Below are positions 1 through 8,755 of a stretch of DNA of 37,417 nt, one piece after another; the stretch's first letter is position 1, and each line of letters begins with the position of its first letter. Below the pieces are notes generated by a model, which was given only the letters and a program-made list of their open reading frames with translations, did not search any database and was not told where the DNA came from. The stretch spans positions 1-37,417 of the forward strand of contig JAFAYM010000072.1 in the NCBI GenBank assembly GCA_019240395.1, written 5' to 3'. The stretch is from Acidisphaera sp. (GTDB lineage Bacteria > Pseudomonadota > Alphaproteobacteria > Acetobacterales > Acetobacteraceae). Position numbers and translations under genes: made by a program.

Positions 1-453
1 GCCATTGAGGACGAGATGGTCGGCATGCGTCGTGGTGTTGGTGCGATAGCTGGCGACGTCGGTCCCGGCATGCGGCTCGGTCATGCACACGGCCAGGATG
101 CACTCACCCGTACACACCGCCGGCAGGATGCGGCGCTTGATGCCCTCCGGGGCGAAATTGGCGATGATCCTGGTCTGCACCCCGACCTCGCCCATCACCG
201 CCATCGCCGTCACGTAGCAGCCCTTGGCGATCTCCTCGAGAACCAGTGCGGTATCCAGCACGGGCAGACCCGAGCCGCCGTACTCCTCCGGCACCGCCAT
301 GCCGAGAATGCCGAGCTTGGCGAGCAGACGGATATTCTCCCAGGGAAAGCTGCCGTCCATGTACTGCCGGGCGCGGCCGCGAAACTCGCCCTGCGTCACC
401 TCGCGCACCGCATTGACCATGGCGCGCTGTTCAGCGGTCAATCCGAATTGCAT
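1..453 (-). CDS. Acyl-CoA dehydrogenase, N-terminal part (cut by window edge)
   Basis: This is the first 151 codons of an acyl-CoA dehydrogenase, a flavoenzyme that makes a 2,3-enoyl-CoA and passes electrons to ETF. The protein starts MQFGLTAEQRAMVNAVREV, the usual N-terminal helix of the family. It then shows PEEYGGSG near residue 57 and TEPHAGTDVA near residue 130, which is the FAD/substrate-loop motif normally written TEPxAGSD. The catalytic base lies beyond the window. The gene follows the ABC permease by 28 bases on the same strand, so it probably belongs to the transporter operon and acts on the imported acid after CoA activation. The ATG at 451-453 is the only start in frame with this family alignment. 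The family call is firm; the substrate is unknown. Confidence 0.9.
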   Translation of the reverse strand, partial: MQFGLTAEQRAMVNAVREVTQGEFRGRARQYMDGSFPWENIRLLAKLGILGMAVPEEYGGSGLPVLDTALVLEEIAKGCYVTAMAVMGEVGVQTRIIANFAPEGIKRRILPAVCTGECILAVCMTEPHAGTDVASYRTNTTTHADHLVLNG

Positions 454-481
454 TTTCCCATTTCCTGATCCGCGGGGGATG

Positions 482-1369
482 TCACGCCTGGTGGTCCGGA
501 GCGGTCACCGTCATGCCGGGATCCTGCCAGCGCAGCACGTGCCGCTCGACGATCTTGAGGAGGCCGAGGAACAGCAGGCTGACGGCCATCAGCACGACCA
601 GCCCGGCGAAAACCCCGGCCGTGTCGAAATAGGAGGTCGATTCCTTGATCCGGAAGCCCACCCCGGAATCGGCGGCGACGAACTCGCCGACGATAGCACC
701 GATCAGGGCGTAGGGCAGGCCGATGCGCAGCCCGGTGAAGATCCACACCGCGGCATAGGGCATGGCGATCTTGGTCCAGATCTGCGCGCGCGAGGCGCCG
801 AGCAGGCGCGCATTGGCGACGATGTCGCGGTCCACCTGCCGGATGCCCTGGAAGGTCGTGAAGAACACCATGAAGAAGACGAGCAGGCCGGCGAACATCA
901 CCTTGTTCAGCGGGCCGATGCCGAACCACAGCACGAACAGCGGCGCCAGCGCGATCTTCGGCAGGGTGTAGAGCGACAGCACGAAGGGCTCGAACACATC
1001 GCCGAGCCCGCGTATCCAGCCCAGCACGAAGCCGACGATCCCGCCGGCCAGGCTGCCCGCGACGAAGCCGCATCCCGCCTCGAACAGGGTCAGCCGAAGA
1101 TCGGTCGTCAATGTGCCGGAGCTCCACCATTTCGCCAGCGCCCGTGCGACGCCGAGCGGGCTGCTGGTCCAGAACTCGGTGTGCATGCCGTCCGCCACGG
1201 CCTGCCAAGCGGCGATGATCACGGCGAGGATAACCGCCTGCACGACGGCGAGTCCGGCGCGGCTGGCCAGCATGGCGCCGAACGGCCCGGCGCCGAGTGG
1301 TCGGGCGACGGCCGGCGCGGGTGCGTCGATGCGGGCCGGCACGTCCTGCCCGATCTGCTCAATGGACAT
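482..1369 (-). CDS. ABC transporter permease, SsuC/TauC type
   Basis: Inner-membrane permease of a nitrate/sulfonate/taurine-type ABC importer, 295 residues from the chosen start. It has the usual five or six hydrophobic helices, and the EAA-loop region that contacts the ATPase reads [16 protein letters not shown], followed by the [21 protein letters not shown] segment typical of the TauC/SsuC family. I chose the ATG at 1367-1369 (MSIEQIGQ) because it overlaps the upstream ATPase stop by 11 bases, which suits translational coupling. A longer in-frame form reaching 1435 would lie inside the ATPase gene. The partner ATPase is directly upstream and the binding protein is divergent at 2308. The N-terminal 50 residues are rich in proline and alanine. 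The substrate cannot be read from the permease. Confidence 0.88.
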   Translation of the reverse strand: MSIEQIGQDVPARIDAPAPAVARPLGAGPFGAMLASRAGLAVVQAVILAVIIAAWQAVADGMHTEFWTSSPLGVARALAKWWSSGTLTTDLRLTLFEAGCGFVAGSLAGGIVGFVLGWIRGLGDVFEPFVLSLYTLPKIALAPLFVLWFGIGPLNKVMFAGLLVFFMVFFTTFQGIRQVDRDIVANARLLGASRAQIWTKIAMPYAAVWIFTGLRIGLPYALIGAIVGEFVAADSGVGFRIKESTSYFDTAGVFAGLVVLMAVSLLFLGLLKIVERHVLRWQDPGMTVTAPDHQA

Positions 1370-2138
1370 CGATGGCGTCCCAGAGCTGGCGGAAATACGC
1401 GCCGAACCGCGGGTCGCCCTGCAGCGCCACGACATCCCGCGGACGCGGCAGATCGATACCCAGAATGAACTTCGGCCGCCCCGGCCGCCCCGACATCACC
1501 ACCACACGGTCGCCCAGCGCGATCGCCTCATGCAGATCGTGGGTGACGAACACGAAGGTCGAGCCGGTCTCCCGCCACAGGCGCATCAACTCCACATGCA
1601 TATGCAGGCGCAGCTGCGCGTCGAGGCTGCCGAACGGCTCGTCCATGAGATAGGTGGCCGGGCCGTAGGCCAGCGTGCGGGCGATCATCACGCGCTGCAG
1701 CATGCCGCCGGAGAGCTGCCTGGGATAGGCGTGCTCGAACCCGCTAAGCCCGACCTGGCGGATCGCCGCCGCAACCCGGCGCTCCGCCTCCGCCCGCTGC
1801 ACGCGCCGGAACTCCAGGGGCAGGCGGATGTTCGCCGCCACGGTGCGCCAGGGCAGGCAGTAGTTCTTCTGGGTGATGTAGCCGACATGCGGGTTCGGGC
1901 CGGAGACGGTCCGTCCGTCGTACAAAACCTGGCCCGAGGAGGCCTGCAATGTCCCGGCGATCAGGTTCAGCAGGGTCGACTTGCCGCAGCCCGAAGGCCC
2001 GACGACGGTCAGGAATTCGCCGGCGCGCACGGCGAGGCTGGTCGGCCCCATCGCCGTCAGGGCTCCGAAGCGGACGACGGTCTCGTGAAACACGATATCG
2101 CAGGGAGCCTGCCTGACCGGTGCAGCGGCGGCTGACAC
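1359..2138 (-). CDS. ABC transporter ATP-binding protein, SsuB/TauB type
   Basis: Cytoplasmic ATPase of the importer, 259 residues, the normal length for this family. It shows Walker A GPSGCGKS (47-54), a Q-loop near residue 90, the signature LSGGM (142-146, with M where most relatives have Q), Walker B YLMDE (163-167), a D-loop SLDA and the switch histidine in VTHD (H200). It is the first gene of a leftward operon with the permease and the acyl-CoA dehydrogenase. The 169 bases between it and the divergent binding protein must hold both promoters. The related TauB/SsuB systems import sulfonates, but many members of this class carry other organic acids or aromatic compounds. The neighbouring CoA genes favour an organic acid here. 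Confidence 0.92.
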   Translation of the reverse strand: MSAAAAPVRQAPCDIVFHETVVRFGALTAMGPTSLAVRAGEFLTVVGPSGCGKSTLLNLIAGTLQASSGQVLYDGRTVSGPNPHVGYITQKNYCLPWRTVAANIRLPLEFRRVQRAEAERRVAAAIRQVGLSGFEHAYPRQLSGGMLQRVMIARTLAYGPATYLMDEPFGSLDAQLRLHMHVELMRLWRETGSTFVFVTHDLHEAIALGDRVVVMSGRPGRPKFILGIDLPRPRDVVALQGDPRFGAYFRQLWDAIDVH

Positions 2139-2307
2139 AGCGATGCTTTTCCTCCCCGGCGGATCGCGCGCAGTGTAGGCGGATTTCGCGCGATTTGCAT
2201 CGCGATCTCGGCGATGTTTGACGAGGTGAAGCCGGGCGACCTACCGTTCTCCCGGCCGCCACGCGGTCTCTGGCCTGCCCTGTTGCGAGCCATTCCCGGA
2301 GGATCTC
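2139..2307. promoter_or_regulatory. Divergent promoter region of the importer/CoA operons
   Basis: These 169 noncoding bases separate the leftward ATPase operon from the rightward binding-protein operon, so both promoters should lie here. I see short GCGCGAT/ATCGCG-type repeats around 2185-2215 but no convincing operator or -35/-10 pair. The rightward gene has a good ribosome site (GGAGG just before its ATG). Confidence 0.5.
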
Positions 2308-3300
2308 ATGGAAAATCCGATCGGCCGTCGCGGAATGCTGCTCGCGGGAGCCGGCGCGGCTCTGCTGGCCTCCCGCCCGCGTGCCGAGCCGATGACGGCC
2401 GTCACCATCGCACTGAGCTCCAACAGCCTGGCCTATGGCGGGCTGCGCATCGCCCAGCAGCTCGGACTGTTCGCCAAGCACGGTCTGGACGCGAAGATCA
2501 TCGTCATGGACAGCGGCAACGCTGCAACCGCGGCGCTGGTCGCGGGATCGGTGCAGTTCTGCAGCTCCGGCCCCGGCGAGGTGCTCAGCGCCCGCGCGCG
2601 CGGGCTGGATGTGGTTCTGGTGACCAACCTGTATCGCGGCACATCGGCGCCGGTGCTGCTCGCCAAGTCGGTGGCGGAAAAGCTGTCGGTCGACCTCAAG
2701 GCGCCGGTCAACGAGCGGCTCAAGGCGCTGGACGGGCTCGCCATCGCCGTGCCGAGCGCCACCTCGGCACTGTTGCTGCCGGTGAAATCCTCCTGCGAGG
2801 AGGTCGGATCCAAGCCCCGCTTCGTCTACATGGCGCAGCCGGCGATGCTGGCCGCGCTGGAGGCGGGCGCGATCGCCGGCTTCATCGCGAGCTCGCCGTT
2901 CTGGGTGCCGCCGATCCGCAGCGGCAAGGGGGTGATCTGGATCGACGCGCCGCATGGCGAGCTGCCGGAGCGCAATGCCCCGACCAGTGTCGCCGGCATC
3001 GAGGTGTTGCGCTCCTATGCGCAGGCGAACCCGGATCTGGTGAGCCGGCTGCGCAGCGTCTTCACCGATGTCGGTTCGGTGATTTCGAGCCAGCCGGATC
3101 AGGCGCTGGCCGCGCTGGTCAAGGCCTATCCCGGCATCGATCCCGAGACCCTGAAGCTCGCGTTCAGCCGGGATGCCGTCAACTGGACGCAGCCGAAGTT
3201 CACGACAGCGGACCTCGAGAAGGAAAAATCCCTGCTCGAGCGGAGCACGGACATTCCCGGCGTGAAAACCCTCAACGCCGCGGATGCAGTACTGAGCTAG
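2308..3300 (+). CDS. ABC transporter substrate-binding protein, NMT1/THI5-like
   Basis: Periplasmic binding protein of the NMT1/TauA/SsuA superfamily, 330 residues. The N-terminus has a twin-arginine-like export signal (RRGMLLAG from residue 7, then an alanine-rich stretch ending near residue 26). The mature part opens with the family pattern TIALSSNSLAYGGLRIAQQL, then GLDAKIIVMDSGNAATAAL, which forms the ligand pocket in relatives. The start ATG has GGAGG five bases upstream. It is divergent from its ATPase and permease and is followed after 18 bases by the hydratase gene, so the binding protein travels with catabolic genes. This implies that the imported ligand is the substrate of the CoA pathway. 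The ligand itself is unknown. Confidence 0.87.
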   Translation: MENPIGRRGMLLAGAGAALLASRPRAEPMTAVTIALSSNSLAYGGLRIAQQLGLFAKHGLDAKIIVMDSGNAATAALVAGSVQFCSSGPGEVLSARARGLDVVLVTNLYRGTSAPVLLAKSVAEKLSVDLKAPVNERLKALDGLAIAVPSATSALLLPVKSSCEEVGSKPRFVYMAQPAMLAALEAGAIAGFIASSPFWVPPIRSGKGVIWIDAPHGELPERNAPTSVAGIEVLRSYAQANPDLVSRLRSVFTDVGSVISSQPDQALAALVKAYPGIDPETLKLAFSRDAVNWTQPKFTTADLEKEKSLLERSTDIPGVKTLNAADAVLS

Positions 3301-3318
3301 CGGGAAAGGAGAGAGGCG

Positions 3319-4524
3319 ATGGGTGCCACGGCCGCGGAGCCGCGCGAGCGCGTCTACGGCAAGATCACCGAGGAGGGCCTCGATCAGCTCCGCCGCCGGA
3401 TGCACATCGAAGAGCCGATCAACGAGCCGTTCCTGCGCTACGTCAACGCCGACAGCATCCGCCACGTCGCCCGCGCCATCGGCGACATGAACCCGCTCTG
3501 GATCGACCCGGAGCACGCCGCGCGCTCGCGTTTCGGCCGGGAAATCGCGCCGCCGGCTTTCTTTTACGGCGTGACCTGGGGAAGCTGGGACATGCGGCGC
3601 GGCGAGGGGCTCGCCGGGGTGCATGGGCTGCACTCCCGCGACCGCTGGATCTACTACCGCCCGGTGCTCGCCGGCGACGAAATCCGCGCCGTCAAGAAGC
3701 TCGTCGGCCTGGAGGAGAAGCAAGGCGGATTCGCCCTCCGCTCGATAATCCAGACGCGCGAGTTCACCTATTACAACCAGCGCAACGAAATCGTCGCGAG
3801 CTGCCTGATGTCGGCGTTCCGGGTGGAGCGGCATGCCGGCAAGAGCCGAGGGAAATACGCGGCCATTCCCAAGGCGCGCTACACCGAGGCGGAGATCGAC
3901 CAGATCGACGCCGAAATCGCCGCGGAGATCGTGCGCGGCGCCGAGCCACGGTTTTACGAAGACGTGCAGAGCGGCGAGGCGCTGCAGCCGATCGTCCGCG
4001 GGCCGCTCACCGTCTCGGACATGATCGCCTGGATGATGGGCATCGGCTCGCCGCACATCCGCTCGGGCCAGTACTGGCTCACCTATCGCCGACGTTCGCC
4101 GAAGGTGGCGGTGCGCGATCCCGAGACGAATATCTGGCAGGCGGTGGAGCGCGTGCACTGGGACCCCTTCATGGCGGCGGAGATCGGCATGCCGGCGCCT
4201 TATGACTACGGCTCGCAGCGCGGGGCCTGGGCGACGCACCTGGTGACCAACTGGTGCGGCGATGACGGCTGGGTCGCCGAGGTGGATATCGAGTATCGCG
4301 GCATGAATTTCCTGGGCGACGTGCTGCGCATCGGCGGCAAGGTGCTGGAGAAATGGCGCGGCGACCGGAGCGGCATCGGCTATGTCGCCTGCTCGATCGA
4401 GGGGATCAACCAGCGCGGCGAGAACATCATGCCGGGCCGCGCGGTGATCGCCCTGCCTTCACGCGACGGCGGCGCCTTGCCGATGGCGATCGATTACGTG
4501 TCCGACGGCAGGCGAGCCGAATGA
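3319..4524 (+). CDS. MaoC/FAS1-like dehydratase (acyl-CoA hydratase), two hot-dog domains
   Basis: Probable enoyl-CoA hydratase of 401 residues. The N-terminal domain (about 25-175) resembles the FAS1-like dehydratase N-domain: ARAIGDMNPLWIDPEHA followed by APPAFFYGV, where the ASP-containing loop and the later hot-dog helix lie. The C-terminal half (about 215-390) is a second MaoC-type hot-dog fold. A good ribosome site (AAAGGAGAG) precedes the ATG. The stop overlaps the next start as ATGA, so translation with the CoA transferase is coupled. Characterised relatives include mesaconyl-C4-CoA and 3-methylfumaryl-CoA hydratases of the 3-hydroxypropionate bicycle, also encoded near a CaiB-type transferase. 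That link is suggestive only. The reaction is inferred to be hydration or dehydration of an acyl-CoA. Confidence 0.82.
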   Translation: MGATAAEPRERVYGKITEEGLDQLRRRMHIEEPINEPFLRYVNADSIRHVARAIGDMNPLWIDPEHAARSRFGREIAPPAFFYGVTWGSWDMRRGEGLAGVHGLHSRDRWIYYRPVLAGDEIRAVKKLVGLEEKQGGFALRSIIQTREFTYYNQRNEIVASCLMSAFRVERHAGKSRGKYAAIPKARYTEAEIDQIDAEIAAEIVRGAEPRFYEDVQSGEALQPIVRGPLTVSDMIAWMMGIGSPHIRSGQYWLTYRRRSPKVAVRDPETNIWQAVERVHWDPFMAAEIGMPAPYDYGSQRGAWATHLVTNWCGDDGWVAEVDIEYRGMNFLGDVLRIGGKVLEKWRGDRSGIGYVACSIEGINQRGENIMPGRAVIALPSRDGGALPMAIDYVSDGRRAE

Positions 4525-5750
4525 CCACGGGGCTGCCGCTCGCGGGGCTGCGCGTCCTCGATCTCACCCATGCCGCCGCCGGCCCGTTCGCGACGATGTT
4601 CCTGGGCGACATGGGCGCCGAGATCATCAAGATCGAGCGGCCGGGCACCGGCGACGGCGCGCGCACGATGGGCAGCCCGATGCCGGGATTTCCGCCGCGC
4701 AACTCCGAGTATTATCTCAGCCTGAACCGCAACAAGCGCAGCGTGGCGCTCGACCTGCAGACGCCGGAGGGCGCGCAGATCGCCCGCGAGTTGGCCGGGC
4801 ACAGCGACATCGTCGTGCAAAACTTCCGCCCGGGTGTCGTCGAACGACTCGGCCTGGATTTCGCGCAGTTGCGCATGCAGCGCCGCGGGCTGATCTACTG
4901 CTCCATTTCGGCGTTCGGCATGTCCGGCCCGTGGTCCGACCGCCCGGCCAACGACATCATCGTGCAGAGCGTCTCCGGTCTGATGGGCGTCACCGGAGAG
5001 GCCGATGGCGGGCCGGTGCGGATCGGCCTGCCCATCGCCGATTTCGGCACCGGGCTTTTCGCACTGTCGGGCATCCTCGCGGCGCTGCACGTGCGCGACG
5101 CGCATCCCGACGGCCAGCACGTGAAAGTCTCCATGCTCGAAAGCGCGCTCAACCTGATGTGCAACTACATCCCCTCGGTGGCAGACCTCGGCGCCAGGAT
5201 TCCCCGGCTGGGCCGCGGCCACGCGCAGATCGTGCCGTATCAGGCCTTCGCCTGCGCCGACGGCGAGTACGTCATGGTCGGCGCGTTCACCCGCAACTTC
5301 TGGCTCAATCTGTGCCGCGCGGTGGACCGCGACGAGTGGACGAGCGACGAGCGCTTCGCCACCAATTCCGCCCGGCTGCGCAACCGCAAGGAACTCGTCG
5401 GCATGCTGGAGGCGGTGTTCGCCACGCGACCGCGGGAGCAGTGGCTGGCCGTCCTCGAGGCCGCCGACGTTCCCTGCAGCCCGGTCCTGGAACTGCACGA
5501 GGCGATCCGGTCCGAGCAGGTTCTCCATGACGGCAGCATCGAAGAGATCGGCGGTGATGGGCGATCAGTATCCGTCGTCCGCTCGCCGCTGCGCGTCGAC
5601 GAATGGGGGAGCCCACCGCTGCACATACCGCCCGACCTGGGACAGGACACGGGCGCCGTTCTGCAAGAAATCCTGAAAGAAGGCGAGGGGCTTTGCCCCC
5701 AAACGCTGAAAGATGGGACCCCATTGGGGCCGCGGGCCCAAACCCGCTGA
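4521..5750 (+). CDS. CaiB/BaiF (class III) CoA transferase
   Basis: Family III CoA transferase of 409 residues, which moves CoA from a donor acyl-CoA to a carboxylic acid through an aspartyl anhydride. It opens LAGLRVLDLTHAAAGPFATM and has GDMGAEIIKIERPGTGD and LNRNKRSVALDL, all family hallmarks. The predicted catalytic aspartate is D174 in LPIADFGTG. The ATG overlaps the upstream hydratase stop (ATGA). The last 23 residues (387-409, from EGEG onward) do not look like the family. They are translated from the start of a palindromic intergenic element that also supplies the stop codon. The loss of the normal C-terminal end could be neutral or slightly harmful. Activation of the imported acid is the likely role. 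Confidence 0.9.
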   Translation: MTTGLPLAGLRVLDLTHAAAGPFATMFLGDMGAEIIKIERPGTGDGARTMGSPMPGFPPRNSEYYLSLNRNKRSVALDLQTPEGAQIARELAGHSDIVVQNFRPGVVERLGLDFAQLRMQRRGLIYCSISAFGMSGPWSDRPANDIIVQSVSGLMGVTGEADGGPVRIGLPIADFGTGLFALSGILAALHVRDAHPDGQHVKVSMLESALNLMCNYIPSVADLGARIPRLGRGHAQIVPYQAFACADGEYVMVGAFTRNFWLNLCRAVDRDEWTSDERFATNSARLRNRKELVGMLEAVFATRPREQWLAVLEAADVPCSPVLELHEAIRSEQVLHDGSIEEIGGDGRSVSVVRSPLRVDEWGSPPLHIPPDLGQDTGAVLQEILKEGEGLCPQTLKDGTPLGPRAQTR

Positions 5751-5795
5751 CTTAAGAAATGGAGTCTGGGGTCGAGGGCAGAGCCCTCGCTTTTC
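5679..5795. repeat. Palindromic intergenic element, copy A
   Basis: Hairpin-rich element between two convergent genes. It begins GAAGGCGAGGGGCTTTGCCCC, has an imperfect TTGGGGCC/GGCCCAA hairpin, the core TGACTTAAG (5748-5756), and ends with a perfect hairpin CGAGGGC-AGA-GCCCTCG (5773-5789) and a T-rich tail. It shares its ends and core with copy B at 12909. It overlaps the 3' end of the CoA transferase gene and stops just before the MFS stop codon. It may also act as a two-way terminator. Confidence 0.75.
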
Positions 5796-7193
5796 TCAGG
5801 GCGAGACTTCCTCGAGCCGCCGGCCGTTGGTGCGCGGGCCGAAGATGCCGATCGACAGCACGATCAGCAGCATGGCGATGCCGATCATGAAGAAGACGCC
5901 GATCTGGCCACCGCGCGCCAGGATCGCGGACACGCCGTAGCCCACGAAAATCGCGCTTACGCGACTCCAGGAGAAGGAAAATCCCAGTGCCTGGGCGCGG
6001 ATCCGGGTCGGGAACAGTTCCGCCGCATAGGGGTGGAACACGCTGATCAGCCAGTTGTTGCACAGCGTCACCAGCACGCCGCTGGCCACGATCAGGCCGA
6101 TATTCGGCGAGAAGGCGAACGCCACGCCGAACACCCCGATGCCGATCGCCGTCAGCACCAGCTGCCACTTGCGCTCGAAGCGTTCGGCGAAATAGGCGCC
6201 GAGAACCCCGCCCACCGGCGTCAGCAGCAGGATCAGGAACGTGTACTGCAGGGAGTGCAGCACATTGTAGCCGCGCTCCACCAGGATGATCGGCACCCAG
6301 GAGGTGAAGCCGAACACCGCGATGGTCTGGCAGAACTGGAACACCGAGAGCGCCAGCGTGCGCGGCAGATAGCGCGCACCGAACATCTCGGCCCATTCGC
6401 CGACGATCGCCGGCGGCTCGCGCGTCGCGGCATCCGGCGGCGGCAAGGGCCCGGTCTCCGCCTCCACCGCCGCCTCGATGCGCCGCAGCGCCTGGTCCGC
6501 CTCGGCGATCCGGCCATGCGTCTCTAGCCAGCGCGGCGATTCCGGCAGGCCGCGCTGCACCAGCCACACCAGCACGCCGCCGAGCGCGCCGACGATCACC
6601 ACCCAGCGCCATCCCGCGACGCCGAATGGCGCATACGGCACCAGCAAGGTGCCGAGCAGGGCCGATATCGGCACCGCCGTCAGGATGAACGCGAGCGCGA
6701 TCGCCATGTAGCGGCCGCGCAGGTACCGCGGCGTGATCTCCGCCTGGAAGCTGTCGTTGTTGATCAGCTGCATGCCGACGCCCAGGCCGGCGAGGAAGCG
6801 GAAAAGATCGATCCAGGCCGGCGAGCTCGACAATGCGATCAGCAGGTTGAACAGCGAATAGACCGCCATCGACCAGATGAAGACCGCCCGCCTTCCCAGC
6901 AGGTCGGAGAGCCGGCTGAACAGCAGGGTGCTGAGGAACATGCCGAAAAAGAAGGAGGCAAGGAAGCTCGGGAAGCTGTGGTAGTCGAAAAACCCGCTGG
7001 CCCGGACGACGAAGATCCCGCCATGCACCAAGCCGAGCGAGATCGCACCCGGCATGAACAGCTCGTAGAATTCGAACCAGCCGCCGACGGCGATCAGGAT
7101 GACGATGCGCAGCAGCGACCGGCACGCCGGCAGCCGCTCGATGCGGGCGGCTATCGCCTGCGAGGCGACCGTGGTCGCTGCGGCCTGGACCAT
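5796..7193 (-). CDS. MFS transporter, sugar/aromatic-acid porter type
   Basis: Major facilitator protein of 465 residues with about twelve hydrophobic helices. It shows the loop 2-3 signature RLSDLLGRRAVF, the PESPRWLETHGR motif after helix 6 that is common in sugar and organic-acid porters, and AELFPTRIRAQALGFSFSW in the C-terminal half, as in the AAHS/SV2-like families. The ATG at 7191-7193 is preferred over an upstream in-frame start because GGAG lies at the right distance before it. It follows the MmgE/PrpD gene by 84 bases on the same strand, so the two probably form an operon controlled by the divergent GntR regulator. A polar carboxylate is a plausible cargo by context, but the sequence does not settle this. 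Confidence 0.88.
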   Translation of the reverse strand: MVQAAATTVASQAIAARIERLPACRSLLRIVILIAVGGWFEFYELFMPGAISLGLVHGGIFVVRASGFFDYHSFPSFLASFFFGMFLSTLLFSRLSDLLGRRAVFIWSMAVYSLFNLLIALSSSPAWIDLFRFLAGLGVGMQLINNDSFQAEITPRYLRGRYMAIALAFILTAVPISALLGTLLVPYAPFGVAGWRWVVIVGALGGVLVWLVQRGLPESPRWLETHGRIAEADQALRRIEAAVEAETGPLPPPDAATREPPAIVGEWAEMFGARYLPRTLALSVFQFCQTIAVFGFTSWVPIILVERGYNVLHSLQYTFLILLLTPVGGVLGAYFAERFERKWQLVLTAIGIGVFGVAFAFSPNIGLIVASGVLVTLCNNWLISVFHPYAAELFPTRIRAQALGFSFSWSRVSAIFVGYGVSAILARGGQIGVFFMIGIAMLLIVLSIGIFGPRTNGRRLEEVSP

Positions 7194-7277
7194 TGCTGCG
7201 TCTCCTGCCCTATGCGCCGCGGATCGTGCCGGCGCTTTGCGGATACTCGCCCGCCCGCTTTCCTGTCGCAACTGCCC

Positions 7278-8666
7278 TCAGGCGATTGCTGCGGCGCGTG
7301 CGATGTCCGCCACGTCCCCAAGCTCCTCGATGCGCCAGCACAGATCGAGCAGTCGGCGCGCACCGGACGGCGAGAGAATGCTGTCGGTCAATCCGGCAAA
7401 CTTCGCCTCGAGATCGGCGTCCGTCATCGGCCGTTCGAGGCTGCCGATTGCGTGCCGGACCGATTTCGCGACATGCCCGCCGTCGCGCAGCGTCATCTCG
7501 ATCTCCACCGCTTCGGGCGGTATCTCCGGCGCCGCCGTCGCCTGCACCCGGTCGCGCAAGGCGACGATCACGGGATTGGCGACCGCCGCGTCGCTGAACT
7601 GGCTCTCGCCCGCGGCGCCCTCGGCGATGGCGACGGCGCAGGCGTGGAATACGCTGAATTTCCCTTCCAGCCCGGTCTGCGGCGTCCGCTTGCCCGTGAG
7701 CTCCAGCACCAGCGGATTGACCCGCAGCGCGATGCGCTCGACAGCCTCGGGCGTCAGCGCGTGCTCGCGGCGCAGCTGCACGCAGCCGTCGATCGCGGGG
7801 TGGATGACGATCCCGCAGGCGAACGGCTTGTAGGTGTTGAGGCCTATCTCGAAACGTTCGCCGAGCCCTTCGGTGATCTCGGCGTAGTTGCGCGCGGTGG
7901 ACAGCACCGTCGCCCAGCCGCGCTTCGCCTCGATCGCCCGATCCGAGCTGGTATAGCCGCCGGCCGCCAGCAGGGCGGCGGTCATGCCGTTCTGCGCGGC
8001 CCGGCCGGGGTGAAAGCTCTTCGTCATCGTGCCGAACATCTCGCGCAGCCCGACAGGCTGGGTCGCCGCCAGGCCGAGCGCCCAGGCCATGCGCTGCGCA
8101 TCGAGGCCGAGGAGCTTGCCGATCGCCGCCGCGGCGCCGAACACGCCGGCGGTGCCGGTGATGTGCCAGCCGACGTCGTAATGGGCGGGAAACACCGCGT
8201 TGCCGATGCGGCACTCCGTCTCGACGCCCAGCACCAGGGCGTGCAGGAAGTCGCGCCCGCTGACCGGGCGATACTCGGCAAAGGCCAGAGCCGCGGAGGC
8301 GACCGGGCCGGCCGGATGGATCACCGTCTTCAGATGCGTGTCGTCGAAATCGAAGACGTGGGAACTGATGCCGTTGACCAGCGCGGCGTTCAGGATGTCG
8401 AGCCGTTCGGCACGGCCGAGCACGGTTGCCTGCTTCGGTCCGGAGAACGGCTCCAAGGCGCCGATCGCGATGCTCACCGCCTCGTGGCGTGACCCGCCGA
8501 CCGCACAACCGAGCCAGTTGCAGAAGGTCCTCGCCGCCTCCTTGCGCACTCTGGTGGGAAGATCCGGTGCGCGGGCGTTCGCCAGATATTGGGCGAGCAC
8601 GCCGGTAACGGCGGGATCGCCCAGCGCCGGCGCCTCGCCGGCGGCGGGGCGGTGATCCGAGGGCAT
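7278..8666 (-). CDS. MmgE/PrpD family protein
   Basis: Cytoplasmic protein of 462 residues in the family that includes 2-methylcitrate dehydratase (PrpD), cis-aconitate decarboxylase and iminodisuccinate epimerase. It shows FCNWLGCAVGGSRHEAV near the N-terminus, FDFDDTHLKTVIHPAGPV near residues 105-125 (the D-D-T-H active-site region) and PYKPFACGIVIHPAIDG-like sequence in the lid domain. Most members of this family next to an MFS carrier and a GntR regulator are not true PrpD, and there are no prpB or prpC genes here, so propionate metabolism is unlikely. The role is probably dehydration, decarboxylation or isomerisation of the acid brought in by the MFS protein. The exact reaction is unknown. 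Confidence 0.87.
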   Translation of the reverse strand: MPSDHRPAAGEAPALGDPAVTGVLAQYLANARAPDLPTRVRKEAARTFCNWLGCAVGGSRHEAVSIAIGALEPFSGPKQATVLGRAERLDILNAALVNGISSHVFDFDDTHLKTVIHPAGPVASAALAFAEYRPVSGRDFLHALVLGVETECRIGNAVFPAHYDVGWHITGTAGVFGAAAAIGKLLGLDAQRMAWALGLAATQPVGLREMFGTMTKSFHPGRAAQNGMTAALLAAGGYTSSDRAIEAKRGWATVLSTARNYAEITEGLGERFEIGLNTYKPFACGIVIHPAIDGCVQLRREHALTPEAVERIALRVNPLVLELTGKRTPQTGLEGKFSVFHACAVAIAEGAAGESQFSDAAVANPVIVALRDRVQATAAPEIPPEAVEIEMTLRDGGHVAKSVRHAIGSLERPMTDADLEAKFAGLTDSILSPSGARRLLDLCWRIEELGDVADIARAAAIA

Positions 8667-8700
8667 GGACGAGTGGCTCCCGATATTCTGCTCCCGCCAT

Positions 8701-8729
8701 ATTGTCAGGCAATCGGCAACCTGGCAATC
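8701..8729. promoter_or_regulatory. Candidate GntR operator: inverted repeat and three GGCAAYC repeats
   Basis: Between the divergent prpD-like and gntR genes lies the inverted repeat ATTG-N5-CAAT (8701-8713), overlapping three direct repeats GGCAATC, GGCAACC and GGCAATC at 8708, 8715 and 8723. Their position between two divergent starts and their 7-8 base spacing suit an autoregulatory operator. They would lie inside the coding region if the TTG at 8702 were the true gntR start, so they also favour the GTG at 8756. Confidence 0.45.
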
Positions 8730-8755
8730 TTACCGCGGAACGACCCGGGTCGCCC

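Noticed and set aside
1744-4239. Open reading frame of about 830 codons on the minus strand
   Set aside because: It crosses the divergent promoter region and covers the binding protein and hydratase genes in antisense. It shows no domain and no ribosome site.
5679-5795. CRISPR array or tRNA-derived repeat at the hairpin elements
   Set aside because: The repeats are palindromic and scattered singly; there are no regular spacers and no cloverleaf or T-loop sequence.
7278-8666. 2-methylcitrate dehydratase (prpD) of propionate metabolism
   Set aside because: No prpB, prpC or prpR gene is present and the family is known to include several other activities. The neighbours are an MFS carrier and a GntR regulator.
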